Source: Chrysomallon squamiferum
Lineage: Eukaryota > Mollusca > Gastropoda > Neomphalida > Peltospiridae
Assembly (NCBI GenBank): GCA_012295275.1
Contig: CM022671.1
Coordinates: forward strand, 27,881,822 to 27,945,321
Direction: 5' to 3'
DNA: 63,500 bases
Each line of letters begins with the position of its first letter. Position 1 is the first letter of the stretch. The translations under genes and the position numbers were made by a program. Under the pieces are notes generated by a model. That model was not told where the DNA came from. It searched no databases and saw only the letters and a program-made list of their open reading frames with translations. Of this stretch, positions 50,000 through 63,484 are shown piece after piece.

Positions 50000-51554
50000 T
50001 GTATGTTGTTGTTGTGGTTTTTTTTAAATTACTAATAACATAAAATATATTCCATGTAAATGTAAAACCGAACACATGTAATTTATAATATTTTATCTTT
50101 GTAAAGAGTCCTGGTTTCAGAGATTTAGATACATGTCAAGAAATACACAAATATTATTATTATTATTATTATTTTTTTTTTAAATCAACCTAATTATATT
50201 TCATGGAAATACCCAACTGTATGAATTTTAATTCACAAATAAAGGAATTGTCTAGAGAAATATTTTACTGAATTAATCGTCTTGAAACACAACTACACAT
50301 TTGTTAGAGGATCTTGCACTCTATTTTTTTTGTTTTTGTTTACCTCTTTGATTTATCAAGATGCATTGTATAAAAAATCTTTCAAATTTTATGTTTTCCT
50401 TCGCCTGTATCAGTAATTCTGGAAGTCTTAAACAAAACAAACAACAGTCGTCTCCCGATTACTGAAATATGAGTTCTACAAAGTTGTAGACTGCAACAAC
50501 ACCAGTCTGTAGAAATAGATACATAATCACTTGCTAATATGATGTTTCTAAAATGAATAGAAATATATTATTCGGTTTTTCTTTGTTGACCATGATAGCA
50601 CATCTTTGTCCTTACCAGTTTAAATGAACGATCTATCAACTTACGTTGACCACTTGATGTTGTTTTTGTGGCTGTCGAGGTACTTCTGATAATTACAGAT
50701 GACAAATGCAGAATATCTTTGACTGTAATTGTTTTATTTTCGTCTGGTGTATATGGGGTGAATTACCTGTGAAATGTGTCACTGACAGGTATATTAATTT
50801 CTGTTTCTGCAAGGCCATTCTTTGTGACTGTTTCTGACATTCTGCGACTCGCTACTCTGGTCGTATTCTGACAAGAAACAATTCTGATGCACTTCCAAAA
50901 GTAACGGAATATCCTCCTTAGCGCACTATCGAATATTTTCGTTTCTTTTACATTTTTATTAAAAGTGTTATCAAAGTAAAGAGTTAACCGTAATTTCTTC
51001 TGGGTTTTTTTCTCTTCTTTTTTTCCATCAGGTTCTTTCTGTTCAGTACGATAATCGTTGTCGATGTCGTCTACGTCATGGTCATGACCATCATCGTCAT
51101 CATCATCATCATCATCGTAATGTACGTATTTTTTCTTTCCAGCAAGTTCATAGCGTTCTCATTCACCTCGTCAAATGGCTTCTTATAAATAATTCTATTC
51201 CGGACAGAACTCGAGCTCTTTAATTGTATCGTCAGAAGTGACATGCTCGAACTTCGCTAGCTATTCGAAACCGGCTGACTGAACTGAGAGTGTCACGAAG
51301 TCTATGTATTTACGTAATTGAGTCGTGGCAGAACTCGCATCAGTGGGACGAGCAGCATCATCCGTTGTGACAGGATGGATTTTGACTTCGTTAATTGTGG
51401 CATCAATCTTTCTAAAAACATTCCATTCAATATCGGCGCTATTTTTGTCGTCGAAATTGGTTGGATATTTTATACTTGGGGCACAGTTCTTTCTAAATTG
51501 AATGCACCAAGAGAATCGAAATATTCAATTTTTTATTTTTTGATTTTTTATGGC

Positions 51555-51585
<31 letters not shown>

Positions 51586-51650
51586 GTCGGTGTTTTTTCT
51601 TCTCTTTTTTCCTTTAGCTTGGTATTATAATATATATATAAGGATAAATA
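50000..51650. other. Intergenic sequence, no gene seen
   Basis: Mostly unique AT-rich sequence. It holds a perfect 12-bp palindrome TGGTCATGACCA at 51079-51090 joined to a (CAT)n run, and a poly-T at 51555-51579. The 87-codon frame at 51318-51581 ends in that poly-T and looks like chance. Confidence 0.5.
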
Positions 51651-51654
51651 AATA

Positions 51655-51699
<45 letters not shown>

Positions 51700-51706
51700 C
51701 ATTAAC

Positions 51707-51754
<48 letters not shown>
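51655..51754. repeat. (AAT)n microsatellite, about 100 bp
   Basis: Two AAT runs separated by a short AAC-containing interruption at about 51693-51710. Confidence 0.9.
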
Positions 51755-51759
51755 TTTTG

Positions 51760-54313
51760 AAAAAATAAGTAAGAAGAAATAAATAAAGAAAATAACACAG
51801 ACAGGTATAAAATGAATAAATAAATGTGTGTAATACGGCAACAAATTTTAAAACAAAAATATTATATGAAGAAACTTAAGATACATATATATATAACTTC
51901 GAGACCTTCCACTGGTATCAAAAAAACAAACAAAAAACAAAACAAAAAAACATTTAAAAGCAGTTTAATAAAAATGGCCGCAATTCACTCATTGCAGGCC
52001 TGTATTAATAATTCCTATTCCCAGCCAATAAGTAACGTTCAGTTATTTGATACTGCTTCTTTGTGAAAAATTTATTTTAAGATCTTTACTGTTGTGAGTA
52101 TCTACGTTTTACGACTTCACATAAATTCGATTTAACATAAAACTAAATCCGCCAACCAAATTAGATTTGTTACTGTTACACGGTCGTCGAAATGTTTTCC
52201 GGTACAAAAATGGTCGATTTGTTACCAAGGTGAATGTCCTCATTTTTTCGTTTTTTTTTTTTTTTTTTTGGGGGGGTTGAAGAGAAAACAGCAGTCATCC
52301 AAGTAGGCAAACTATATAACATCGATTTTATCTTAATCCCTAGTGCATTATACTTTGTCAAAATTTTATGATCTATTAAGGTTTAATAATAAAACAAGCT
52401 TACATACTTGAATAGTTAACATGTCATTACTAATGGTCGACTTTGGAAACATCGTCTGTTTTTTGGCGAACCGGTTTACCTATTATTATTTTTTATCTCA
52501 GATTCTATACATGAAATTTAAAGATTTAAAATTCTGCCTGAACAAGAGTTATACGTCTACAAATGTTTTCAAACTAACCAAGGACACTGAAGAGTTTATT
52601 TTGAGATATGCTACAGAGTGTAAAAAAAACTAAGTAGGTCTATGCTGGCATGTGATGATTCGTGAAAAAAGGGACGCTATGATACTCCGATGTGATAATA
52701 TTTATTTATTTATTCATTCATTCATTCATTCATTTTAAAGTCATAAGTTTGATACAAGCAGTAATATTATACCCAAAACTATATATATATATATATAAAA
52801 AATATTTTAGATTAAATAATATCACATTAACGGTATAGAAATATGATATTTTTCGGTGCCAATATATATATATATATATAATTAAAATATTCTCTCTTAA
52901 GATAACGTTTATGAAACTAAAGTATTATATTAGATATTCTGAAACTGTAATATACTTGAAGCTTAAATTAAAGTTAACAATATTCATCAAACATGACAAG
53001 CGTAAGTGTGCTTGATAAACAAAGAAAACACGTGACTCTCGCGGCTGCTAAACTATAAGCAATAGCTGGGTTTTTTCCCCATCGAATGTTGATTCAAAGG
53101 ATCTTTATTTCAGACCTAAAACGCCACTGGGCAGAAAGAGGACTAACCAGTTAACTATTTTGCATATAAAACTCATTAGTCCAGTGACTGATCTGTCACA
53201 CTTCAAGTAAACTGAATTGAAGTAATTAAAAATAAATACTTAAGTTATGGACGCGACGGGTCTGAGCTTGCTATTGTTGTGTAGCTGTGAATCAAAATTA
53301 AATACGAGACCACCAAAATATATATATATATATTTATCTTTCCCCAGTTCTGGACATTATGTACGTTTGGTTAAAGTGTATCAGTGGATATATGAAATAA
53401 TGATTATATATAAAAAAAAAAAAAAAATAAAAAAAAAAAGTCCTTACTGTTCCAGGTTATTTTACTATTTTGAACGCTCTCTGACAATACAGTAATACGA
53501 AACATACGAACGCCTACATTTTACACATCTACCAGTGAAGTGTGATGTCATCGCGTACTTGGGAGACTGATGCACTTTTTTCCCTACCTTAAAAACCGTT
53601 TTATGGCAAATCGGTACGCTCTGTACGCTTAGGTTGATACATTTCCTTATTAATTAAGATTGTACGCCAACGTAATAGCATTTTTAACAGTTCTAATAAT
53701 AATGAAAAAAAAAAAAAAAATAAAAATAAATAAATAGTAGTAGTAGTAATAATAATAATAACAACAACCAGAATAAAAGAATAAAATATAACATCGTACA
53801 CGGACAGGTAGAATATTTCTACGTATCACCAAAGTGCACGTTAACAAATGACATTGTATTTTGTTAAAGTGACATGACAATGCATAAATTTAGAATACTG
53901 TGTAAAATATGTTTAATTAAAAATGCCTTTGAGGATCACGTTGTGCACCTCATGGTGAGTTAGTATATATCTTTGTATTGATGAAATCAGTTATTAGTCT
54001 AAGGTGTGACCATTTTACTTTACAATCCTGACAGTTTATTAGGGCTAAATTAAGACAGAAAAAGTAATTAATAAACCAATGTGGATTTTTTTGGTGGTGT
54101 TTTTTTTTTTTTTTGGGGGGGGGTTTTCAGATCTTACCGTATTAATAAACAATGCAATTGGGAATTTTTGCTGGTTATATAGAAGAAAAGGTAATTAGTA
54201 AAACAGAGCTTTTATTAAAGTGGTGAAATATATATCGCTTATGAGTCGAAAAAGAGTTTATGATATAATCAATACTAATCGGATTGTTTTAAATTGTACT
54301 CAAGAGTGATTAG

Positions 54314-54318
<5 letters not shown>
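51760..54318. other. Intergenic sequence, no gene seen
   Basis: Short (TA)n runs lie near 52781 and 52865, an (ATTC)n run at about 52712-52737 and poly-A tracts near 53411 and 53707. None of the frames of 60-80 codons resembles a known protein. Confidence 0.5.

Positions 54319-54377
<59 letters not shown>
54319..54377. repeat. (CT)n microsatellite, about 59 bp
   Basis: Uninterrupted pyrimidine dinucleotide run. Confidence 0.95.
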
Positions 54378-54380
<3 letters not shown>

Positions 54381-55141
54381 TTCTTATAGGTGTTTTAATT
54401 AAGAGACAAACTGACAGACAGCGAGACAGAAAGTATTAACGTAATAGGGCAACTTTTGCTCCTCTCACATTAATAACAATATACTTGAAGAGGCTTGCAG
54501 ACTCTCTGTAAACCTAGATTGTTAAACGATAAAGTGTTTCAGTTGATCTCTTTGTTCTAGTAGACAAATCGACGAGTAACATTAAACTTTAAAATGTTGA
54601 TCTTTGACTTTTATGGTCACATCAATATTTTATTGATGACGCTCTCTAACATCTGGCGATCTCTTTTCACCCCCTGCAGCTATTTTTAGCCTGGACTATA
54701 ATTAGCACTTCCATGATGGTTGTCTGGATCTCGGGAGGCGAGCAACGTAATATCCGGCGCTTTTTTCCTTCTTTCTATCTGTTCCTTGTGAGTCGTTAAT
54801 TTGTAAGCCGTGGAAAAACAATGTAATCAAATAACAGAAAAATCAAACCTTTCAGAGTCACATTTTCATTACGTAACAAAATTTTAAAATGATCGTGGTG
54901 TCGATATGTCATGTAACTGTTAAATAGATGTTTGTCAGACGCTAGTCAGTAAAATGATTGATTTGTTCCTAAAGTGATCGATGTGTTTTCTATTACAAAT
55001 AGTAACAAAAAACGAAAGAAGAAGAAGAAGAAGAAGTTGAAAGAAAAAACAAAGAAAAACCATTCATTTCAGATGATGTGAAGCAAAACCAATGAGAACA
55101 TGGTGGCCTGAAAAACCACATCTGTAATGTGTATGTATGTA

Positions 55142-55177
<36 letters not shown>

Positions 55178-55305
55178 GCTTGATGGTCACATTATGTAAT
55201 GAAAATATTTTTTATTCGAAAAAATATTTTAAAATATACTTTAAAATATAAAATTACAAGAAAGCTTACTTCAGAATGTTGAAAATTATAAATTCATTAT
55301 TGTTC

Positions 55306-55336
<31 letters not shown>

Positions 55337-57683
55337 CCAAACTAAAAGATGTGTGTGTATGTGTGTGTGTGTGTTCAAGTGCGCGAATGCGGGCGTGTTT
55401 ATTTATATTTGTATACCTGAACTGGATATTTTTTAGCTGTCGTAGGATGAACTCTTCAACCGTACTAGTTTGTTACAACAAGGTGTATGAATCTACACAC
55501 TATCTAGATTAGAGAGATTCCAGTTCGCTAAATACAGAAAAGAAAAATGTTTCTGGCAGTGTTTGCAGTTTGCTGGCGTAAGATTAGCGCGTCTGAACAA
55601 CGTGTTGAAACAACGGCTCTGTGAATGACGCAAACACAAGTTGGATGTTTTTAAAACTTGAAACACGATGAACAGCTGCGAACTGGTAAATGCAGAAATG
55701 TCGCAACTCAAAAATAAATTTTGTTGATGTTTTGAAACTGAAAGAAAGAAAGAAAAAAATTCGGAAAGAGATGGAAACTGTTATCATAACTGGTTGTCGA
55801 TGTGGCAGTGTTAGTGTTGTTGTTGCTGATAATAGCGGTAATTGTTTTGTAGTGACAGCAGTAGACGTAGTAAAATTAATGAAACAATATTCTTTACAAA
55901 TTGTAGTAATTGTTGTGTAGAGAAAGGGTAGTGTAATTAAAAACAGTTGATTGTTGGTTATATTAGTATTGTAATAGTTTGAAAAAGAGAAGTTTCAGTA
56001 CAATTAGCAGTAGAAAAGTTGTAAAAGAGATTAGAACCTTTGCTGATACAGCTACTACAAATTCTGTACAGCTCTATTAGTATTAATATTTTCGCTTTCT
56101 CATTTTCCATTTCTCGCTTTCTCTTACTCTGTCTCTCTCTGTCTCTCTGTCTCTGTCCGTCTTTATATCTGTGTCTATCTCACTCTTTCGCTCAGTACAC
56201 TCACTGAATCTTTCTTCCAAAGATACGCAGTATATATTTTATTTTCCTTCTTCCTTCTGTAGTTATATAAATATTCAATGTATTTATGCTGCTCGATTCA
56301 TTTACTCCTATTGTCAGGGAAGAATAGCTCATTTTAAATAATTATAGCGTAGCTGAAAACATAAGTAATTACACTGAATTATACATATTTTGCACTGATT
56401 TTACATTCATAGTCAGTTCTGTTGATGTGTATTTAAAATGATAACGACAAACAGGATTAGTTTGGAGCGTTTTATTGTACAAGTTACCATAATACTGACC
56501 TCCATAATTTTTATAACACGTTCAGAAAAAAAAAAATATATGTCAAAAAATAAAAATCATTCATAAATCGCTTCAGTTTTAATCAGAGGTTTATGATGAG
56601 TTTAATTTTATTTTATTTTATTTTATTTTTAATCAAACACCAAGATATTGCCTACGATTATGTTAGTTTGAAAACTTATTAATGGTATAATTATTAAAAC
56701 ATCACTTTGAAAATTTTTAACACTGATTATTAATCTCTAACTAAGGTTACCAAGAACAAAAGTTATAAAAGCACACAAAGATCGCATATTATTGGTTTTC
56801 GTTTTCATGTACATGTATTTGAATGTCTTCAACAAATGGCAGAAATTGGAGAGAAGTCGAACTGATCGAAAATAAGGATTCGCTAATAAAGACAACAACA
56901 TGCGCGTGTAATTGATTTAGTTTAAATGATCAACAAGGCGGGAAATTAGATTTTTATCAGACGACAAGCCTAATATGCAGACGTAAATGTTGCCCAACAG
57001 ACATTAACGCAGACGACTTTTTTTTTTTTTTTTCACTTCCATTTGATATTCGTAGGCAAAAACCTTTTATACATAATTCAATTGTTATAAAGATGAAGAT
57101 ATCTGCAAATACCGTGCAGACCTTTGGGAAAAAGAAAATGTTGTGAAAATTAGATTTATTGACAAAAGGATGTGTAAATAATAACCTTTTTTTTTTTTCA
57201 TTTTAAACATTCAAATTTGAGTTGATTTATATTTATCGTCTTCTTTAACTAGACGAAATACAGTATTTTAAGTTATTTACATTTATGTATCGATTTGCAA
57301 ATATAAATTTTGTGTATTTTGAATAAGAGTTTTAACTTATTAATTTAATTATCGTTTTCGTTCCGAATTTAATTAAATAAGTTTCTTAATAATAAAATGA
57401 CTTCTTAGTTTCTTAAAACATGCAAAAAGACATACATATATTACATGTGCACACAGGTGCGGGCTTAAATGTGTAAAGCAGATGGATGCATAGATATGTG
57501 CATATATGTATATTATGCAGATACATACACATAAAACGTACGTGCATATGAATTTATATCTAATTCATGCGCACACATATACATCTATTAACGTAAGTGC
57601 ATTCTTGTATATTTATATATTCAACATGCATATTTAATCATATATGTATGTGCACGTTCGCGCGCATTCATCTTGGGAGGTAT
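54378..57683. other. Intergenic sequence, no gene seen
   Basis: Contains (TA)n runs at about 55151-55176 and 55315-55336, a short (TG)n at about 55350-55374 and an interrupted CT tract near 56120. No coding signal was recognised. Confidence 0.5.
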
Positions 57684-57879
57684 CACGTGCTGTTTCTGTA
57701 ATCAAATGCATACTGGTGATTTGCATTTAACAAGATACTGCGGTTTTTTCATTAGCGAAGCGTGCACATACGAAAGTAATTAACACGTGCAATGCACAAA
57801 TAAAATATTTGTTGTTCATGTATGACGCATGTATGTTGCACGTGTAGGGCATGAACGCCGTTTATGTAGGGCACACGTG
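57684..57879. promoter_or_regulatory. Cluster of four CACGTG E-boxes
   Basis: CACGTG occurs at 57684-57689, 57784-57789, 57839-57844 and 57874-57879. The last two lie in imperfectly repeated GTAGGGCA-containing sequence. Four sites in 196 bp is far above chance for this AT-rich background. A homotypic bHLH-binding cluster is one reading; a by-product of an imperfect repeat is another. Confidence 0.45.
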
Positions 57880-58089
57880 TTATATGTGAAGGGCACGCAT
57901 ATTGGTCAGATGTCATCACGGAATCATCGTTTCCAACCACAGTCATCATTTCTCAGAATTTTACTTAAAAAATGTGGGTTGTTTCGTGTTCCAGCCTGAT
58001 CCCCTAGTTTTCCAAAGTAAGATGGACATTAACAAAATGTTTGCTGTTAAATTTTAATTTCTTAATTTTAATTTGATATATCTAAAAAT

Positions 58090-59642
58090 ATATATATCTG
58101 TCTCTATCTCACTATCTAACTGTCTGTCTGTCTGTCTGTCTAGCTAGCTATCTACCTGTCGGTCAGACCATCTATTTGTACATGTAACTTTAACTCTTCA
58201 TCTATATGTCTGCCTGTCTCTCGTCTCTTACTGTTATATATGTATTTAGACATGTATGTACACTGTATGCATATCTCTGTCTGTCTAAGAGACTCTGCCT
58301 GTCTGCCCTTGCTTCGGTCTGTAGGTGTTTATGTGTGTGCATATCTATTTATTATTTATCTTACAATGTTGTTTTGTTTTTGCTTTTATCAGTCAGTCTT
58401 CAGTTAATACAAGATTGTATTACATCTTACGCAAGAGAAACGATAACCATCTGTCTCCAGAGTGTTTTGTAATAGCGAAAATAATCATTTGCTTGTATAA
58501 ATAAACTTTTACTGTGAGAAACGCTTCTGCATATAGTTTTGCATTAATTGCATGTCAAGTAGTAGAAGCATGTAGAAGAAATGGTCTGTAACGTTTTTTG
58601 TTTTCGATTCTTTTATCTTTTCTTTTTTGTTTGTTTCTTTTTCTTCTTAATCTTTTTTTTTTTTTATTATTATTATTTTTTTTAATTATTATTGTTGTTA
58701 TTGCTGTTGTTGTTGTTATATTATTGTTATTATTATTACCGAATCATGAATTCATTTGTTCTCGATAAAGAAACGAAAACATATTTGTTATAAATACATA
58801 CAACCAGATTGTATTGAAAAATACTTTAATTTTCTTCAAATACATCGTAAAGAAACTATGTTTTAGGATAATAATAATAATAATAATAACAGACAAAGAA
58901 AGTATTATAACTAATATAGGAAATGTTTTTAAAAGAAAGAAAGTGAGAAAAAAAGAAAAGAAAAAAGTAAAAACATATTTCATACGATTATCATATTCTG
59001 ATTTCAACGACTTCATTTAAATCATTATATATGACCCACTGATAGCGCACTTTCGTCATGATTCGCAAAGTGAATTTAGGAAGATCATAAACAAACACCT
59101 ACACACATAAAACACATTATGCAGAAAAAACACACATCTACATATACACATACTTACATACACCTACACATACACGTACATACAAAAACACATACATACA
59201 TACAGGCACGCACACACACATACATATACACACAAACACATATACACACACATACGCACACACAGTCAAACACTTACATACAGGTACGCACACATTCACA
59301 AATAACAAACAAGCAGTCTATTCTCTATAGCTTTTTAAACTGTAAATCAATCGACAGGTCACGTTTAATGCTTATTTATTACTTATTATCTGACCTGAGC
59401 AAAGCCACCATGAGTGGGCGTAACTCTTCAGTTATTGAGAAGTGATAAGTCAACACTGACACACACAGAAAACACTAGACACACCCGATCTTTATAACCT
59501 GGGCCACGCCAGAGTTAGCGAAATTAAAGGTAACTTTCTGAAAATGTCCCTCTTGCATCATTATTAGAATTTTGATCTACGTTACATTTTTTAACATGAC
59601 AATGACGATGATGAATGTCGTATTCATTATCATCACCACCAC

Positions 59643-59675
<33 letters not shown>

Positions 59676-61610
59676 CGTTATTATTATATTCTCACCTCTT
59701 TTTGCAGAGAAATAAAACGTATATTTGTTTACCAGTGGAGTTTATAAAATGTTGATGTAGATGTGTTTATTATTTGTAATACTTTTTGACGGATCTCGAT
59801 TATAACTAACATCCGCATCGACTCCCCGATTATCGATATATGATCAATAAAAAGTTTTAATCCTGTGCACCTCACGTTTTTCTTTCTTTCTTTCTTTCTT
59901 TCTTTCTTTATTTATATGATTTCTTCGAAGTATAATGAAAGTTTCAAGATTTGAAATTCTGCCATATTGATGAAGCATATTTCTGTTTTTTTCTGTTTTT
60001 TTTTTCTTTCTTAGAAATGCGAGATATGTCTATTTAAAATTTCAATCACGTGACCAATGTTGGAAACGTCTTTAGCAGATTTAAAAATTAAGAAAATGAT
60101 TGTTTCAACAATTTACTGGATCCGTTTGTAATAGTCCAGCATTAGCTGAAACAAGGTTAACAACAATACAGTTTTATTTCATACGTGATACACAAGCTGT
60201 TGCAAAAATTCGCCCACGTAATGCATGCACGACAATAACAAATTAAAAAATAATAATAATAAATCGTACAGCCGCGCTCGTTTTTGAAATTCTATTCGGC
60301 TTATTCACTTCTTAACACCAGCGGTTGTATTCGTATGACTGTTACGATAACCTTGATGTGTCATTCACATTTTTATTATATATTTCTACTCTCTATTAAA
60401 ACTGCCTATCTATGACAACCACAACTGCCTGGGTCTTCGAGTGCCCGGTTTAGACGAGTTCGACTGAGCATCTGTAATGCTGTGAAACCCAGATAACAGT
60501 TTATATTCGAAGCACAGTTTTATAGCTTTGTTTATTGCCGGTCAATGTGTCTTTTATACCGCATTTTGTAATGTTCGTAAATTTGTTTGTCAAAGTAAAT
60601 GTTTATATGTAGTTACATTCCTGGTTGGAAAGATATAATATCCATTAAAAAAACCTATAAAAACAGGAAAGTACAGGGTACTTGTATTAGGAGATTGTTT
60701 TGTTAGTATGTTAGTGTCTTAGATCATTAATTGTTAAAAAATCTGAGTTACAGCTTTCCCGGCAGATTTAGATGTAAGCAGGCATCTACAAGAGTTTTTA
60801 TACATCTGACTGAACTGATACAACATCGAGTACAGTCGCACTAAAAATAACGGTTCTGTAACCGATATTAATCAAGACATTTGATAGTTAATAAGTGACT
60901 GGTTGAGATTAGTTCAAAACTCGTAAAGATGATCTTACACTTTTCTGCTTACGCGCTGATTATCAGAGGCAGATTCAAGATTTGAGATAAAAAACAACAA
61001 AAATAACCGTAACTTTCAAGACGATGCGAGTTTCATTACAAATAATAAAATATACAGCAGTCGACAAAAAGAAAAAGAAAATACAATTACTAGGAGCAGG
61101 TCTCTTTCTAACCATTATAATGCTTTATTTATTATATCATTTATTTACAATTTTCTTATCTCATGAACATCCAGTCAAAGTGTGTGTCTTGGGTCACTGA
61201 GAAGCGGAGCTGCTGAGCCTCTCTGACGTGAAAATAGCTCAGAAACATTCTGTTTGGATCTTGAGCTGAAGTGATCTAAAAGAAAAAAAAAAAAAGAAGG
61301 GAGTCTAAGATTCCAATGGCTTTGCAGACCAGTGACTGTTAATTAAAAGTTTGTGCTATATTTACACACTCTCTGCGTTCCTGGTTTTCTGTATACGTCT
61401 GCTGCTTGCACCTGACCTCCACCTCGCCACGTTTCCTCACAGATGTTACATTGGTGATTGAATTATTGCTTCACTTGTCCAAAGTAAACAGCTCAAACTG
61501 TTTTTAAGCTGACAATGTGGCTGTCGCGTACGCGGGCGAGAAACAGATCTAAGAATAACGTTGTGAACAGCATGTTCGTTTAAATTAATGTCACACCCAT
61601 CTGTAACGTG
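58090..61610. other. Intergenic sequence with several microsatellites
   Basis: Interrupted CTGT/CTGC repeats (about 58098-58330), CA-rich sequence (about 59095-59300), a (CAT)n run (59629-59673) and a (TTTC)n run (59878-59909). No gene recognised. Confidence 0.55.
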
Positions 61611-61639
61611 CATGACGTCAATATAACATTCATGCAAAC

Positions 61640-61908
61640 CTCTGGTTTCTAACCTTTTTTCATACCGCGACCGCTTATGAGCAACTCAATATGACCGATG
61701 ACGCCGTTTAAAAAAATTTGATTCAATAATATCTAGGGTTACAATATTTTCATCAAAAGACAGTACAAAAGGAATCTATATTCACTATGACGGGTCCCAA
61801 ACCTATCTAAACGTTTTTATTTATTCCTCCTTCCAAGTCAAGTTGAAACAAACTAAAACATACCCTCGCTCAAGAACGATCTCGCGACCCCCAGGTTGAA
61901 AACCCATG
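61640..61908. mobile_element. hAT-like MITE remnant, about 270 bp
   Basis: The left end CTCTGGTTTCTAACC, then an ACCGCGACC block, mirrors the right end, which inverted reads CATGGGTTTTCAACC then TGGGGGTCGCGA. This GGTTCTCAACC plus GTCGCGACC pattern is typical of hAT family termini in many animals. The flanking 8-mers match at 5 of 8 bases, so any target duplication has decayed. No transposase coding is present. Confidence 0.6.
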
Positions 61909-61909
61909 A

Positions 61910-63077
61910 AGTAAAGGATGCAGTTAAGGCAACAACGACGACGATGATGATAACATCCATAAATGATATACAACGTCCGCGAAGTCGATATAACGTCAGC
62001 GTAAGGAATGTTACAAAATGCAACAAGGACGAGGTTGTTGACGTAATATCATTATCATATACATGCAACGATGGTGCTGACATAACATCCGCTAACAGAA
62101 TTCAATAAAGGGAGAATCGACGGGTTTTATTGTTGTGATATCCATATAAATCATACAGCTATGCTAGGTTACGACGATGTGATTGATGTCACCAATACCC
62201 ATCACAAAAGTTATGAACAATAAATGGCCATAAGAAAGAAAAACAAAGGTCTGATTATGATAATAGAATGTTTTCATTATTAAATACAGCTCGTCACTAA
62301 TCAGACTATGTAAGAGATAACAAAGGCAGATTTTCTGTTTTATATCTGTTTCCAGTAGGGGGCGCTGTTTGTTACACGGCAGTCCGTACTCGCTATCTTA
62401 GTTTGCACCGATACCAGCCAATGCCGCCCTGCAACTGTAATCTATTTTTAGAACAAAGGTAGACATACTGCCAGTGGCCATAAGCGGCGAAATGGATATT
62501 ACGGTGTGGCGAAGTTGTGTTTGCAACATTAGTTTTACTTTTAACGATCACAAATTCCTATTATGGTGGTTATTCTAGCTGTAACTTTTTATATTGGTCT
62601 GTTTGATCGTAAACATTGTTTGAGTCACTATTTGTCATCATCATTATCGTCATCATCAACAACATTATTATTATTGTTATTATTATTATTATTTTATAAA
62701 CTGTTATGTGTATTGGATAGTCTACTAAGTTGTCCATTCCCATATTTTATATCAATTCTTCTTCTTCTTCTTCTATTTTATATGTACGTCTTTGTATTTT
62801 GATGTCACTTTGATCCCTGCCATAAACAAGTGCAATACAGCTTTTGTGTATCTGTATGTAGATCACGGAATTAAACGAACTTTAAAATATTAGTCTGTTT
62901 TTGTTTGCTTGGTGTTGTTTTTTGTTTTTGTTTTTGTTTTGTTTGTTTTTTCCCATATTACTGCTGAGTGGGATAGTTGGGTTTTTTTTTTTTTATTTTT
63001 TATTATTTTTTATTTCTTTGATCTCGCAGTTTTATTATTATTTTTTTAAATTATATTTATTATTTTTTTCTTTCTAA

Positions 63078-63110
<33 letters not shown>

Positions 63111-63300
63111 TTATTTCAGTATTTCTTTTTAATATGAGAGGTACGTTTGTTAGTTGAAACTAACGGTATCATATTTTACGATCTAAGATGTCCCTCGACC
63201 TCCAGTGCACCGGCGTTGGTTAAATTAGACGCGGATATTTATGTAACATTCTTATTCGTAAAAAATTTCACATTTGTAATCATTTCTGTAAATATTAGCG
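61910..63300. other. Intergenic sequence, no gene seen
   Basis: Contains a CTCF-like site (62352-62367), an (ATT)n run near 62665 and poly-T rich sequence at 62976-63105. The frames here are short and unrecognised. Confidence 0.5.
62352..62367 (+). promoter_or_regulatory. CTCF-like insulator motif
   Basis: CCAGTAGGGGGCGCTG fits the bilaterian CTCF core consensus (CCASYAGRKGGCGCT pattern) at essentially every position. It sits 1.1 kb from the putative promoter at the right edge. Confidence 0.55.
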
Positions 63301-63377
63301 TTATCTGCCCTCTCCATTGTTTTCTTGGTATTTCTTGTCAGCTGTCGATTTTATCAAACCTCTAAACATGTGCAAGT

Positions 63378-63484
63378 CACGTGCTCTTGCTAAATATACC
63401 TCCAAACTGAGGCCGGCGACACGTGTAATCCAAGATGGCGTCACTGCGCTAACGATTCCCTATATTCAGTACCGAATGACGTCA
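63378..63484 (+). promoter_or_regulatory. Putative promoter at the right edge (E-boxes, YY1 site, CRE)
   Basis: In about 100 bp there are CACGTG at 63378-63383 and 63420-63425, a YY1-type CAAGATGGCG at 63431-63440 and the CRE palindrome TGACGTCA at 63477-63484, in locally GC-richer sequence. YY1 sites of this form typically lie just downstream of transcription starts. The gene it would serve is not visible; the direction is a guess from the YY1 motif. Confidence 0.45.
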
